A DNA stretch of 64,000 nucleotides from NCBI RefSeq assembly GCF_902498195.1, contig NZ_CABVIY010000001.1, positions 434,001-498,000 of the forward strand, read 5' to 3'. Shown here in pieces: positions 28,221-37,049 of the stretch; the first letter of the stretch is position 1, and each line of letters begins with the position of its first letter. This DNA is from Pseudomonas fluorescens (GTDB lineage: Bacteria; Pseudomonadota; Gammaproteobacteria; Pseudomonadales; Pseudomonadaceae). The position numbers were made by a program, and so were the translations under genes. Under the pieces are notes generated by a model. That model ran no database searches. It was given only the letters and a program-made list of their open reading frames with translations, and had not been told where the DNA came from.

Positions 28221-29012
28221 ATGACACTCTCATCCAAAGGTACTGCATTGGTCACCGGCGCTTCGTCGGGCATTGGCGCGGTGTATGCCGACCGACTCGC
28301 CCGCCTGGGTTACGACCTGATTCTGGTGGCGCGCAGCCAGGCAAAGCTCAACGCCCTGGCCACCCGCCTGAGCGATGAAACCGGGCGCACCGTGGAGGTG
28401 GTGGCCGCGGATTTGACGGACAAGGCCGACGTGCGACGGGTCGAGCAGATCCTGCGCAGCGACGCGAGCATCACCCTGCTGGTCAACAACGCCGGGGTCG
28501 GCGCGGTGATGCCGCTGCTCGGTAGCCCCGTGGATGACATGGAAGACATGATCAACCTCAACATCACCGCGCTGACGCGCCTGGCTTACGCGGTGGCGCC
28601 CGGTTTCGTCGCCCGTGGCGCGGGAACGGTGATCAACATCGCCTCGATCGTCGCCATCGCCCCGGAAATCCTCAACGGCGTGTATGGCGGGACCAAGGCG
28701 TTCGTCCTGGCCCTGAGCCAATCGATGCACCACGAACTGGCGGACAAAGGCGTGCGTGTGCAGGCGGTGTTGCCGGGCGCTACCGCCACGGACTTCTGGA
28801 GCGAGGCCGGACACCCGGTGGAAAACCTGCCGCCGGAAATCGTCATGTCTGCCCAGGAGATGGTTGATGCGGCGCTGGCGGGGCTGGCCAGTGGTGAGGT
28901 GGTGACCATTCCGGGGCTGCATGACGGCGCGCAATGGGATCAATACGAAGCGCAGCGGCAGGTGCTGTCCGGGTTGTTCGGCAATTGCGTCCCGGCACCG
29001 CGCTACCGTTAG
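28221..29012 (+). CDS. SDR-family oxidoreductase
   Basis: The ATG at 28221 follows AAGGACATT; a TTG at 28215 is possible but less fitting. The 263-residue protein shows the short-chain dehydrogenase NAD(P) loop TGASSGIGAVYADRLA, the NNAG strand (LLVNNAGVG), and the active site S...YxxxK as NIASIVAIAPEILNGVYGGTKAFV, with R after the first strand (VARSQ) suggesting NADP(H). The substrate is unknown. It is divergent from the GlxA-type regulator and probably under its control. Confidence 0.9.
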   Translation: MTLSSKGTALVTGASSGIGAVYADRLARLGYDLILVARSQAKLNALATRLSDETGRTVEVVAADLTDKADVRRVEQILRSDASITLLVNNAGVGAVMPLLGSPVDDMEDMINLNITALTRLAYAVAPGFVARGAGTVINIASIVAIAPEILNGVYGGTKAFVLALSQSMHHELADKGVRVQAVLPGATATDFWSEAGHPVENLPPEIVMSAQEMVDAALAGLASGEVVTIPGLHDGAQWDQYEAQRQVLSGLFGNCVPAPRYR

Positions 29013-29030
29013 ATCCGATGGACGCCCTCC

Positions 29031-29132
29031 CTGTAGGCGCGAGCAGGCTCGCGATGGAGGTTCGGATAACGCGGGCTGTCAGGCTCACGGGTTATCGTTG
29101 ACGCCCATCGTGAGCCTGCTCGCTCCTACAGG
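29031..29132. repeat. paired REP-like palindrome (GAGCAGGCTCGCGATGG variant)
   Basis: TGTAGGCGCGAGCAGGCTCG and the inverted ATCGTGAGCCTGCTCGCTCC about 45 bp apart. It lies between the SDR and PLP-enzyme genes on the same strand and separates their transcripts. Confidence 0.85.
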
Positions 29133-29192
29133 GGTTGGCGTCTGCATGAACTACGCTTGATGAAGGACCGTTCACCACGGTAGGCGCCCAAC

Positions 29193-30101
29193 ATGCTTCA
29201 CATCCGAACGCCCTTGATCCTGCACCCAGACCTGTCGACGCCATCCCGCCGAATCTGGCTCAAACTGGAAAACCTGCAACCCAGCGGTTCCTTCAAGCTG
29301 CGCGGGATCGGGCTGTTGTGCAGTCAGGCGGCGGCGCAGGGCAAGCGCAAGGTGATTTGTCCTTCCGGCGGCAATGCCGGCTTTGCCACGGCGGTGGCCG
29401 CTGCCCGGCTGGGATTGAAGGCCTGCATCGTGGTGCCGCACACGACCCCCGAATCCACCCGTGCCAAGATCAGCAAAACCGGGGCCGAGGTGATCGTCCA
29501 TGGCAAGGTCTGGGACGAGGCCAATCTGCGGGCGAAAGAATTGGCACAGGGCCAGGACACCGAGTACGTGCCGGCCTTCGACCATCCGGTGCTGTGGCAA
29601 GGGCATAGCACGATGATCGATGAAATCCTCGAGGAGTGTCCGCAGGTCGATGCGCTGGTGACGTCGGTGGGCGGCGGTGGCTTGCTGGCGGGGATCCTCA
29701 CCGGCCTGATCCGCCACCAGCGCCTGGACTGCCGGATCATCGCCTGCGAAACCCAGGGCTCGGCGTCTTTTGCCGCCGCTGTCAAGGCCGGGCACCCCGT
29801 CAAGTTCTCCCGGATCGACACGGTCGCCAGGTCGCTCGGCGCCACCTTGGTGGCCGCGTGGCCGGTCCAGCACATTGTCGATTTCCCCCACGAATGCGTG
29901 GTGCTCAGCGACGAGGAGGCGATCATGGGCGTGGTGCGCTACGCCAGCGATATGCGCCAGCTGGTCGAACCCGCCTGTGGCGTTTCGCTGGCCGTCGCCT
30001 ACCTGGACCACCCGGCCATTGCCGAAGTCCATGACGTGGTGATTATCGTGTGCGGCGGGGTCAGCATCAGCGCGTCGCTGGTGGCGGGATGGGCGCGTTA
30101 A
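29193..30101 (+). CDS. PLP-dependent fold II enzyme, threonine/serine dehydratase-like
   Basis: The 302-residue protein has the PLP lysine in NLQPSGSFKLRGIGLL, the substrate/phosphate loop PSGGNAGFATAVAAARLG, VVPHTTPESTRAKI, and the glycine-rich phosphate-binding loop TSVGGGGLLAGILTG, all typical of catabolic serine/threonine dehydratases and related enzymes. It is shorter than biosynthetic IlvA and has no ACT regulatory domain. It likely deaminates a hydroxy-amino acid (serine, threonine or a racemic analogue). No regulator or transporter is adjacent on the same strand. Confidence 0.88.
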   Translation: MLHIRTPLILHPDLSTPSRRIWLKLENLQPSGSFKLRGIGLLCSQAAAQGKRKVICPSGGNAGFATAVAAARLGLKACIVVPHTTPESTRAKISKTGAEVIVHGKVWDEANLRAKELAQGQDTEYVPAFDHPVLWQGHSTMIDEILEECPQVDALVTSVGGGGLLAGILTGLIRHQRLDCRIIACETQGSASFAAAVKAGHPVKFSRIDTVARSLGATLVAAWPVQHIVDFPHECVVLSDEEAIMGVVRYASDMRQLVEPACGVSLAVAYLDHPAIAEVHDVVIIVCGGVSISASLVAGWAR

Positions 30102-30186
30102 ACCCGCGCTGCCGGGTGTCTCAAGCAAGGCAGGGCTGGAAACGCGATCCGGGTTTCACAAGCCCCACCGCTGAGGTTGGCGTGGT

Positions 30187-30507
30187 TCATTGACCGGCGG
30201 CAACGCCGTCCTGGACGAGGATGGCGCGGGCCAGGTCTTCGTCGCTGGCGTTGTTGAGGTCGGGGTGTTGTTGACGAATCCGCTGTAAAACCTGCTCCAG
30301 GTAAACGCCACGAATCGCACCGCCACTGGCCACGAAGCTGGAAGCGTCATCCCGGGCGGGGATCATCAGTTTGTCATCCTTGAACGTCGAATACAGCGAA
30401 GCGGAAACGCCGGCCGAGGTGGCGACGTCGCCCGCGTCCACTTTGGCCATGGCAGAGCCGAAGGGTAAACACAGTAGCAGGGAAGAAACGATAATCAGAC
30501 GGCGCAT
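30187..30507 (-). CDS. exported DUF2388 protein
   Basis: The 106-residue product has a signal peptide (MRRLIIVSSLLLCLPFGSAMA) and the DUF2388 core: ATSAGVSASLYSTFKDDKLMIPARDDASSFVASGGAIRGVYLEQVLQ, with the conserved ending DEDLARAILVQ. The family is nearly confined to Pseudomonas and often occurs in several copies; its function is not known and the old name as a Holliday junction helicase subunit has no support in the sequence. It is expected in the periplasm. The gene is alone between the PLP enzyme and the second GlxA-type regulator. Confidence 0.88.
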   Translation of the reverse strand: MRRLIIVSSLLLCLPFGSAMAKVDAGDVATSAGVSASLYSTFKDDKLMIPARDDASSFVASGGAIRGVYLEQVLQRIRQQHPDLNNASDEDLARAILVQDGVAAGQ

Positions 30508-30607
30508 GACGGTGTCCTCTGAAAGCGTGCAGCAAAAAGGAAGTGCCTCACCTTTTAGGATGCACGGCGATCGCCCAGAGTTCCCCTGTCGGATTCGTGG
30601 AAGCCGT

Positions 30608-31627
30608 TCAGCGCGAAAACCGGCTGCGGTAATCCCGTGGCGAGACCCCCAGGTTGCGCTGGAACGTCAGGCGCATGCGCTCTTCATCGCCAAAGCCGCA
30701 CAGCCGGGAAATCTGGTCGATGTTGCGCTCGGAGTCTTCCAGCAGGCGGCGGGCGGCTTCGACCCGCAGCACTTCCACGGCTTTGGCCGGGGTGCGCCCG
30801 GTCTTGAGCTTGTAGACCCGGGCAAAGTTTCGCGGGCTCATTTGCACTTGCTGGGCGAGGGTCTCGACCGTGAGGTTTTCGCCGGCCAGGTTCTGCGTGA
30901 TCCACAGGTGCAGGTCGTCGAAGGCCGCGCCGTCATCGGTCTGCGATTTGAGCAATTGGCTGTATTGGGCCTGGCCGCCGGGACGCTTGAGGAACACCAC
31001 CATCTCCCGCGCGACCTGCAATGCGACTTCACGCCCGCAATCTTCCTCGACCAGCGCCAGGGCCAGGTCGATACCGGCGCTGACACCGGCGGAGGTCCAG
31101 ACCGAGTCGTGCTTGACGAAGATCGCATCGCTGTCGACTTCAATCGACGGGTAGCGCTCCTTGAGCATGTCGCACATCTTCCAGTGGGTGGCGGCGCGTC
31201 GGTCTTCCAGCAAGCCGGCCTCGGCCAGCAGAAAGGTCCCGCTGCACACCGACGCGGTGCGCTTGGCCTTGCCCGATGCCTCGGCCAGCCACGCGACAAG
31301 GTCCAGCGACTGGTTCATGGCGTGCAGGATATTTGGTGCGCCGGGAGCGATCAGCGTGTCGATCGATTGCTCGTCGAATTCGCTCAGCGCCAGCGTGTGC
31401 ACCGCCAGGCCTTCCGCGGTGGCCATCAAGCCACCGGCCACGCTGGCCGTGTGCAGCGCGTAACCGGGCAAGCCGCGGCCATTCATGTATCGCGAGGCCG
31501 CCCAGAACACCGTTTGTGCTCCCGTCAGGTCCAGCAGGCCCATGTCCGGGTACGCGAGGAAGACAATCAGGCGCGGTTGGGCAACGGGAAGTTCCGGTGA
31601 TTCGAAAGGACTGGGAAATGCGTTCAT
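30608..31627 (-). CDS. GlxA-type transcriptional regulator (DJ-1/PfpI plus AraC), second copy
   Basis: The 339-residue protein has the same layout as the gene at 27157: a DJ-1/PfpI-like domain (LIVFLAYPDMGLLDLTGAQTVFWAA; elbow RTASVCSGTFLLAEAGLLEDRRAATHW) then AraC helices (LTVETLAQQVQMSPRNFARVYKLKTGRTPAKAVEVLR and LLEDSERNIDQISRLCGFGDEERMRLTFQRNLGVSPRDYR). The DIAP-like TLIAPGAPNILHAMNQS may bind a small effector. It is divergent from the flavoprotein gene at 31818 with a 190-bp gap, and that gene is its likely target. Confidence 0.92.
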   Translation of the reverse strand: MNAFPSPFESPELPVAQPRLIVFLAYPDMGLLDLTGAQTVFWAASRYMNGRGLPGYALHTASVAGGLMATAEGLAVHTLALSEFDEQSIDTLIAPGAPNILHAMNQSLDLVAWLAEASGKAKRTASVCSGTFLLAEAGLLEDRRAATHWKMCDMLKERYPSIEVDSDAIFVKHDSVWTSAGVSAGIDLALALVEEDCGREVALQVAREMVVFLKRPGGQAQYSQLLKSQTDDGAAFDDLHLWITQNLAGENLTVETLAQQVQMSPRNFARVYKLKTGRTPAKAVEVLRVEAARRLLEDSERNIDQISRLCGFGDEERMRLTFQRNLGVSPRDYRSRFSR

Positions 31628-31817
31628 AAGCTTCTGTTTTAGCGAGTTGGAATAATGATAATTCGCAAACGGTATAAACGTGATTGCAGCTGATCGGCTG
31701 TCAGGAATTCAGGGGTTTCTGTCCGATGGACCCGCACAGTCTAGCCCCGCGAGCGGCACTTGGTTGTAGGATATTTGTTCGCTGTCTTCTTCTATCAATT
31801 GAACGAAGGTAGAGATC

Positions 31818-33020
31818 ATGTCCAGGAATATTGTGATTGTGGGCGCCGGTTTCGCCGGCGTCTGGAGCGCTCTGGGCGCGGCGCGCGTGCTCGACATCAA
31901 CGGCAAGCGCGGCGAGGTCGAGGTGACGCTGGTGTCGCCGCGACCGGAACTGGTCATTCGCCCGCGCTTGTATGAACCCTCACCGCACGAAATGACGGCG
32001 CCGCTATTGCCGGTGCTGGAGGCGATAGGCGTCAAATTCGTCGGCGCCGAAGTCCAGCGCATTGATACGTCGGCCCGCCATGTGCATGCCCGGACCGCCG
32101 ACGGGCGCAGCATCGACCTGTCTTACGACCGACTGCTGCTGACCAGCGGCAGCCAGCTCAATCGACCACCGGTGCCCGGGCTGGCCGATTACGCTTTCGC
32201 CACGGATCAGTTACCCGACGCGGTGGAGCTGGAAGAACACCTGATCGGGCTGCGCACACTGCCGGACTCGCCGGAACGCAACACCGTCGTGGTGGTGGGC
32301 GGCGGTTTCACCGGGCTGGAAGTGGCCACTGAACTGCCGGAAAAACTGCGCAGAATCCTCGGCGCGGATGCGGCGATCCGGGTCGTGGTGGTCGAGCGCG
32401 CCGATGACATCGGTCCGGACCTGGGGGCCAACCCACGGCCGTTGATCATTGAGGCATTGGAGCAGATGGGCATCGAATTCCAGGTCGGCTCCGGGGTGGT
32501 CGCCATCGATGCCAATGGCGTGCAAACCGCCAACGGTCAGCGCATCGATGCCCAGACCGTGATCTGGACCGGGGGGCTGGTGGCCAGCAGTCTGACCTCC
32601 CAGGTGTCATCGCAACTCGATCGCCTGGGGCGCGCCGAAGTCACCGACGACTTGCGCGTAATCGGCACCGACCAGGTGTTTGCCGCGGGCGATGTGGCCT
32701 TGGCCTTGACTGACGATCAGGGGCATTACGCGCTGATGTCCTGCCAGCACGCGATCATCATGGGGCGCTTTGGTGGGCACAACGTGGCCGCCGACCTGCT
32801 GGGCGTGCCCACGCTCCCATACCGTCAACCTTTCTATGCGACCTGCCTGGACCTGGGCGAGTGGGGCGCGGTGTACACCGAGGGCTGGGATCGCCAGATC
32901 GTGCTGACCCATGATGAGGGCAAGGAGCGCAAACGCATGATCAACACCCAGTGGATCTATCCGCCGGCGGCGAACCGTGCCGATGCGCTGGCGGCGGGTG
33001 ATCCGCTGGCTTCCTTCTGA
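31818..33020 (+). CDS. NAD(P)/FAD-dependent oxidoreductase (type II NADH dehydrogenase-like)
   Basis: The 400-residue flavoprotein has the FAD loop IVIVGAGFAGVWSALGAARV at its N-terminus, the NAD loop VVVVGGGFTGLEVATELPEKL in the middle, and the second FAD motif VIGTDQVFAAGDVALALTD near residue 290. This is the pyridine nucleotide-disulfide oxidoreductase fold of NDH-2-type dehydrogenases; the redox cysteine pair of disulfide reductases is missing. It may transfer electrons from NAD(P)H to quinone. It is divergent from a GlxA-type regulator and ends with a palindromic repeat. Confidence 0.88.
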   Translation: MSRNIVIVGAGFAGVWSALGAARVLDINGKRGEVEVTLVSPRPELVIRPRLYEPSPHEMTAPLLPVLEAIGVKFVGAEVQRIDTSARHVHARTADGRSIDLSYDRLLLTSGSQLNRPPVPGLADYAFATDQLPDAVELEEHLIGLRTLPDSPERNTVVVVGGGFTGLEVATELPEKLRRILGADAAIRVVVVERADDIGPDLGANPRPLIIEALEQMGIEFQVGSGVVAIDANGVQTANGQRIDAQTVIWTGGLVASSLTSQVSSQLDRLGRAEVTDDLRVIGTDQVFAAGDVALALTDDQGHYALMSCQHAIIMGRFGGHNVAADLLGVPTLPYRQPFYATCLDLGEWGAVYTEGWDRQIVLTHDEGKERKRMINTQWIYPPAANRADALAAGDPLASF

Positions 33021-33029
33021 ACAGACCCT

Positions 33030-33118
33030 CTGTAGGCGCTGCCGCAGGCTGCGATCTTTTGATTTTGCTTGTTAAAAAACAAGATCAAAAGATCGCAGCC
33101 TGCGGCAGCTCCTACAGG
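33030..33118. repeat. second-family palindrome
   Basis: TAGGCGCTGCCGCAGGCTGC and its complement around a loop with T-rich and A-rich flanks. Terminator-like, after the flavoprotein gene. Confidence 0.88.
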
Positions 33119-33239
33119 GGTTTGTGCTGGTGGGAGCACTCGTGAAAATCCGGAACAATTGTATTGTCCATCCCTGTCTGTTTCCGCACAAAAGGGCTGC
33201 GTACCTTGGGGTCCACCGAAACCAGACAAGGACCTCCTC

Positions 33240-34178
33240 ATGCTCAGCCGCTTGGCATTGCCTTTTGCCCTGTTGTTCACCCTCAACGCCGCCCACGCCG
33301 CCGAGGCCGAAAAGTGGTACCCGTCCCGGTACGGCGCCCAGGATGAAATCGGTGCGTTGAACCTGCTCGATGCCGAATCGGTGCTCAACGCCGCCAAGTT
33401 GATCAAGACCGGCAAAACCTACCCGCTGGCGGTGCCTATCGACAAAAACCTGCCAGCCTTCCGTCATCGCAGTTTTCACCTGACCAACGTCCAGCCGGGT
33501 GAGGCGGGTGGCACCACGATGGGGCCAAACAAGTTCACCTTCAACGATGAACTGGTGGTCGGCTGGACCGGTGTCGGCACCCAGCTCAACGGCATCGGCC
33601 ACATCGGTATCGACAACGTCTATTACAACGGCAACCGCGCGGCGGACTTCGTGACCGTGGAAGGGGTGCAGAAACTGGGCATCGAAAAAGTCCCGCCGAT
33701 CGTCACCCGTGGCGTGGTGCTGGACATGACGGCGGTGTACGGCAGCGCCATCGTGCCGGAGAAAACCGAGTTCAGCGTGGCCGACATCCAGAAAGCCCTG
33801 GACCTGCAAGGCATCACGATCGAGAAGGGCGACGTGGTGTTGTTCAACACCGGTTGGCTGGAACTGCTGGGCAAGGACAACGAGAAATTCCTCGCGGTGG
33901 AGCCGGGGATCGGCATGGCGGCGGCCAAGTGGCTGGCGGACAAGCAGATCGTCGCCTTCGGTGGCGACACCTGGGCCTCGGAAATCTACCCGGGCACCGA
34001 TGGCCAGGAGTTCCCGGTCAATCAATTCATGCTCGCCAAAAACGGCATCTACAACCTGGAACTGATCGACAGCCGCGCGCTGGTCCGGGACAAGGCCTGG
34101 ACCTTCATGTTCGTGCTCGGGCAGCCGCTGTACAAAGGCTCGACCCAGGTCAACATCAACCCGGTGGCGATTCGCTGA
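33240..34178 (+). CDS. exported cyclase-family protein (kynurenine formamidase-like)
   Basis: The ATG at 33240 follows AAGGACCTCC and begins a signal peptide (MLSRLALPFALLFTLNAAHA). The 312-residue protein belongs to the metal-dependent cyclase/formamidase family: WYPSRYGAQDEIGALNLLDAESV at the mature N-terminus, LNGIGHIGIDNVYYNG where the family has its metal-binding His motif, and VVLFNTGWLEL. A second cyclase-family gene lies at 37042-38022 on the other strand, but that one has no signal peptide. The metal motif here is GHIG rather than the canonical HxGTHxD, so activity may differ. It is a single gene between repeats. Confidence 0.82.
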   Translation: MLSRLALPFALLFTLNAAHAAEAEKWYPSRYGAQDEIGALNLLDAESVLNAAKLIKTGKTYPLAVPIDKNLPAFRHRSFHLTNVQPGEAGGTTMGPNKFTFNDELVVGWTGVGTQLNGIGHIGIDNVYYNGNRAADFVTVEGVQKLGIEKVPPIVTRGVVLDMTAVYGSAIVPEKTEFSVADIQKALDLQGITIEKGDVVLFNTGWLELLGKDNEKFLAVEPGIGMAAAKWLADKQIVAFGGDTWASEIYPGTDGQEFPVNQFMLAKNGIYNLELIDSRALVRDKAWTFMFVLGQPLYKGSTQVNINPVAIR

Positions 34179-34199
34179 CAGGCTTCACGATCCATCAAC

Positions 34200-34290
34200 T
34201 GTGGGAGCGGGCTTGCTCGCGAACGCGGTGTATCAGTTGCTACATTTATTGACTGACACTCCGCCTTCGCGAGCAAGCCCGCTCCCACAG
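34200..34290. repeat. paired REP palindrome (BIME)
   Basis: Inverted GTGGGAGCGGGCTTGCTCGC copies about 45 bp apart, after the exported cyclase-family gene. Confidence 0.9.
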
Positions 34291-34306
34291 GGATCTTCGG
34301 CAGGCC

Positions 34307-34330
34307 GGGGGATGACAAATGCTCATCCCC
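34307..34330. promoter_or_regulatory. GGGGGAT-N11-ATC operator copy 1 (upstream of aldehyde dehydrogenase)
   Basis: GGGGGATGACAAATG followed by CTCATCCCC. The spacing GAT-N11-ATC fits a LysR T-N11-A site. It starts 142 bp before the ATG at 34449 and shares GGGGGATGACAA exactly with copies at 39763 and 40781. Confidence 0.7.
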
Positions 34331-34448
34331 TGGCCCGATGTTGTCATTTGTTCGTCCCTGATCCCGGCCCCTAGAGTGACGGTGCGCCTTGGGCGCATCC
34401 CTTTCATTCGAGTCATCGCCTGCCGAGCGCAGGCGAGGGAGTTTTTTG

Positions 34449-36032
34449 ATGTCCGATATTCTGGGCCAGCAGTTCATCGACGGGCAGCGCAGCGCCCTGG
34501 GCCGCGAAACCTTGCAAAGCCTTGACGCCAGCACCGGGCAGGCATTGCCTTATGTTTTCCATCAGGCCACCGCGCAGGAAGTCGAGCTTGCGGTCGCCGC
34601 GGCGACCCGTGCCTTTGCGCCGCTGCGTCAATTGCCACCGCCGCGCCGCGCCGAATTTCTCGACGCCATCGCCGAGGAAATCGACGGGCTGGGCGACGAT
34701 TTCATCGCCTTGGTGTGCCAGGAAACCGCGCTACCCGAGGGGCGGGTTCGCGGTGAGCGCAGCCGCACCACCGGTCAATTGCGCCTGTTTGCCCAAGTGC
34801 TGCGCCGGGGGGATTTCCTCGGGGCGCGGATCGATCAGGCACTGCCAGCGCGCACGCCGCTGCCACGGCCGGACCTGCGTCAGTACCGCATCGGCGTCGG
34901 CCCGGTCGCGGTGTTCGGCGCGAGCAATTTCCCCTTGGCATTTTCCACGGCCGGCGGTGACACCGCCTCGGCGCTGGCGGCCGGTTGCCCTGTCGTGTTC
35001 AAGGCCCACAGCGGGCACATGGCGACGGCCGACCGGGTGGCCGGCGCCATCGTGCGCGCGGCGCAACGCACGGGCATGCCGACGGGGGTGTTCAACATGA
35101 TCTACGGCGCGGGTGTCGGCCAGGCGCTGGTCAAGGCCGAGGGCATCAAGGCGGTGGGGTTCACCGGTTCGCTCAAGGGCGGCCGGGCCTTGTCCGACCT
35201 GGCCGCCGCGCGGGCGCAGCCGATCCCGGTGTTCGCCGAGATGTCGAGCATCAACCCGGTGATCCTGCTGCCCGACGCCTTGAGCAGCCGTGGCCGCCAG
35301 ATCGCCGAGGAACTGACCGCATCGGTCAACCAGGGCTGCGGCCAGTTCTGCACCAGCCCCGGCCTGATCATCGGCCTGCGTTCGCCGCAATTCAGCGCGT
35401 TCCTCGACGCGTTCGCGCAGAACATGGGCGGCCAACCGGCGCAGACCATGCTCAATGCCGGCGCCCTGCACAGCTACCGCGCGGGCCTGCAACACATCGC
35501 CGCTCACGACCGCGTCGATCATCTGGCGGGTCAGGCCCAGGGTGAATCGAAAGCGCAACCGCAGTTGTTCAAGGCCGATGTGCAGCTGCTGCTCGACGGC
35601 GATCCGCTGTTGCAGGAAGAGATCTTCGGCCCGGCAACCGTGGTGGTGGAAGTGGCCGATCACCAGCAACTGCGCGGGGTACTCGACAGCCTGCACGGTC
35701 AGCTGACCGCCACGCTGATTGCCGACCCGGCGGATCTGGATCGCTTCAGCGAGCTGTTGCCGCTGCTGGAAGACAAGGTCGGGCGACTGTTGCTCAACGG
35801 TTACCCCACCGGTGTTGAAGTCAGCGACGCGATGGTCCACGGCGGCCCTTGGCCGGCGACGTCCGATGCCCGTGGCACCTCGGTCGGCACCCTGGCCATC
35901 GATCGGTTCCTGCGCCCGGTCTGCTACCAGAACTATCCTGATGAGTACTTGCCGCCAGCGCTGCAAAACAGCAACCCGCTGGGCCTCAATCGACTGGTCG
36001 ACGGCCAGTGGAGCCGGTCGCCCCTGAGCTGA
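34449..36032 (+). CDS. aldehyde dehydrogenase, 2-oxoglutarate semialdehyde type
   Basis: The ATG at 34449 follows GGGAG; the frame upstream to 34389 is unsupported. At 527 residues it is longer than common aldehyde dehydrogenases (about 480-500) and matches the 2,5-dioxovalerate (2-oxoglutarate semialdehyde) group. Visible features are VFGASNFPLAFSTAGGDTASALAAG, catalytic Glu in PVFAEMSSINPVILLP and catalytic Cys in VNQGCGQFCTSPGLIIG. It would oxidise a C5 semialdehyde to 2-oxoglutarate at the end of a sugar-acid or hydroxyproline-like pathway. The LysR gene follows after a terminator. A T-N11-A operator shared with the cluster at 39.7-40.9 kb lies upstream. Confidence 0.88.
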   Translation: MSDILGQQFIDGQRSALGRETLQSLDASTGQALPYVFHQATAQEVELAVAAATRAFAPLRQLPPPRRAEFLDAIAEEIDGLGDDFIALVCQETALPEGRVRGERSRTTGQLRLFAQVLRRGDFLGARIDQALPARTPLPRPDLRQYRIGVGPVAVFGASNFPLAFSTAGGDTASALAAGCPVVFKAHSGHMATADRVAGAIVRAAQRTGMPTGVFNMIYGAGVGQALVKAEGIKAVGFTGSLKGGRALSDLAAARAQPIPVFAEMSSINPVILLPDALSSRGRQIAEELTASVNQGCGQFCTSPGLIIGLRSPQFSAFLDAFAQNMGGQPAQTMLNAGALHSYRAGLQHIAAHDRVDHLAGQAQGESKAQPQLFKADVQLLLDGDPLLQEEIFGPATVVVEVADHQQLRGVLDSLHGQLTATLIADPADLDRFSELLPLLEDKVGRLLLNGYPTGVEVSDAMVHGGPWPATSDARGTSVGTLAIDRFLRPVCYQNYPDEYLPPALQNSNPLGLNRLVDGQWSRSPLS

Positions 36033-36038
36033 ACCTCC

Positions 36039-36085
36039 GCCCACGCCGGCGGCTCTTTTTACGCACAGCCTCGGCGTGGGCTTTT
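36039..36085 (+). terminator. rho-independent terminator after aldehyde dehydrogenase
   Basis: GCCCACGCCG (36039-36048) pairs with CGGCGTGGGC (36072-36081), followed by TTTT. It separates the dehydrogenase transcript from the LysR gene. Confidence 0.75.
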
Positions 36086-36119
36086 ACGGATTTGCACCTT
36101 GAATCGAGCACCCCACGAT

Positions 36120-37049
36120 ATGGTTCCTTCCCTTGGCAGCATTGCTTCGCGTCTGCGTCTCAAACAACTGCGGTTGCTGATCGCCCTGGATGATCGCGGC
36201 TCGCTGCACAAGGCCGCCGAGCAGATTTCGATCTCCCAGTCCGGCGCCACCAAGGCCCTGCACGAAGTCGAGTCGCTGCTCGGCATGCCGTTGTTCGAGC
36301 GTCAGCCCAAAGGCCTGGTGGCCAATGAAATGGGGCGCTGCATGATTCGTTACGCGCGGCTGATCTACAGCGACGTGGAGCATCTGCGCGAGGAGATGCT
36401 GAGCATCATGAGCGGGCAGGGCGGGCGCCTGTCGGTGGGGGTGATCATGGGCGCGGTGCCTTTGCTGACCCGTGCCCTGACCGAATTGCGCCTCAAGCAA
36501 CCGCAGCTGTCGGTGGAACTGGTGGAAAACACCAGCGCGACTTTGCTCGGCCTGCTGGATCAGGGGCGCCTGGACCTGGCCATCTGTCGCACCAGCGTCG
36601 GCCAGCGCTCGGACGCCTATGACTGCATCGAACTGAGTGAAGAACCCCTGGCCGTGGTCGCCAGCAAGGATCATCCGCTGGCCAGCGCCGAGACGTTGCA
36701 GCTGTCGCAACTGAGCGATTACCGCTGGGTGGTCTATCCCAAGGACATGCCGATGCGCCAGGCGCTGGAGCGTGAACTGAATGAGGCCGGGCTGGAGATT
36801 CCGCGCTACCCGCTGGAAACCTCGTCGACCTTCGCCACCATGCTGTTGGTGCAACAGGACCCGACGCTGCTGGCGGTGATCCCGGTGGAAGTGGCCGAAT
36901 TCTGCGAACAGCACGACTTGCTGGTGAAGCTGCCGGTGTCCCTGCGCGCGTTGATCGAGCCTTACGGCGTGATCAGCAGGGCCGGTGCCAATCTGTCTCC
37001 GGCGGCGACCCTGCTGATCAACGCATTGCAACGTGACCTGACTACTTGA
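36120..37049 (+). CDS. LysR-family transcriptional regulator of the catabolic cluster
   Basis: The ATG at 36120 is chosen; a TTG at 36099 is an alternative that overlaps less well with the family N-terminus. The 309-residue protein has the LysR helix-turn-helix (LRLLIALDDRGSLHKAAEQISISQSGATKALHEVESLLGMPLFERQPKGL) and an effector-binding domain (GGRLSVGVIMGAVPLLTRALTELRLKQPQLSVELVE). It lies inside the catabolic cluster between the semialdehyde dehydrogenase and the cyclase-family gene, which it overlaps tail to tail by 8 bp. Three GAT-N11-ATC sites in the cluster promoters make it the probable regulator. Confidence 0.92.
   Translation: MVPSLGSIASRLRLKQLRLLIALDDRGSLHKAAEQISISQSGATKALHEVESLLGMPLFERQPKGLVANEMGRCMIRYARLIYSDVEHLREEMLSIMSGQGGRLSVGVIMGAVPLLTRALTELRLKQPQLSVELVENTSATLLGLLDQGRLDLAICRTSVGQRSDAYDCIELSEEPLAVVASKDHPLASAETLQLSQLSDYRWVVYPKDMPMRQALERELNEAGLEIPRYPLETSSTFATMLLVQQDPTLLAVIPVEVAEFCEQHDLLVKLPVSLRALIEPYGVISRAGANLSPAATLLINALQRDLTT

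Noticed and set aside
33152..33169. ACAAT-TGT-ATTGT inverted repeat before the exported cyclase-family gene
   Set aside because: Short arms in an AT-rich promoter stretch, no second copy in the window, so it does not support an operator call.
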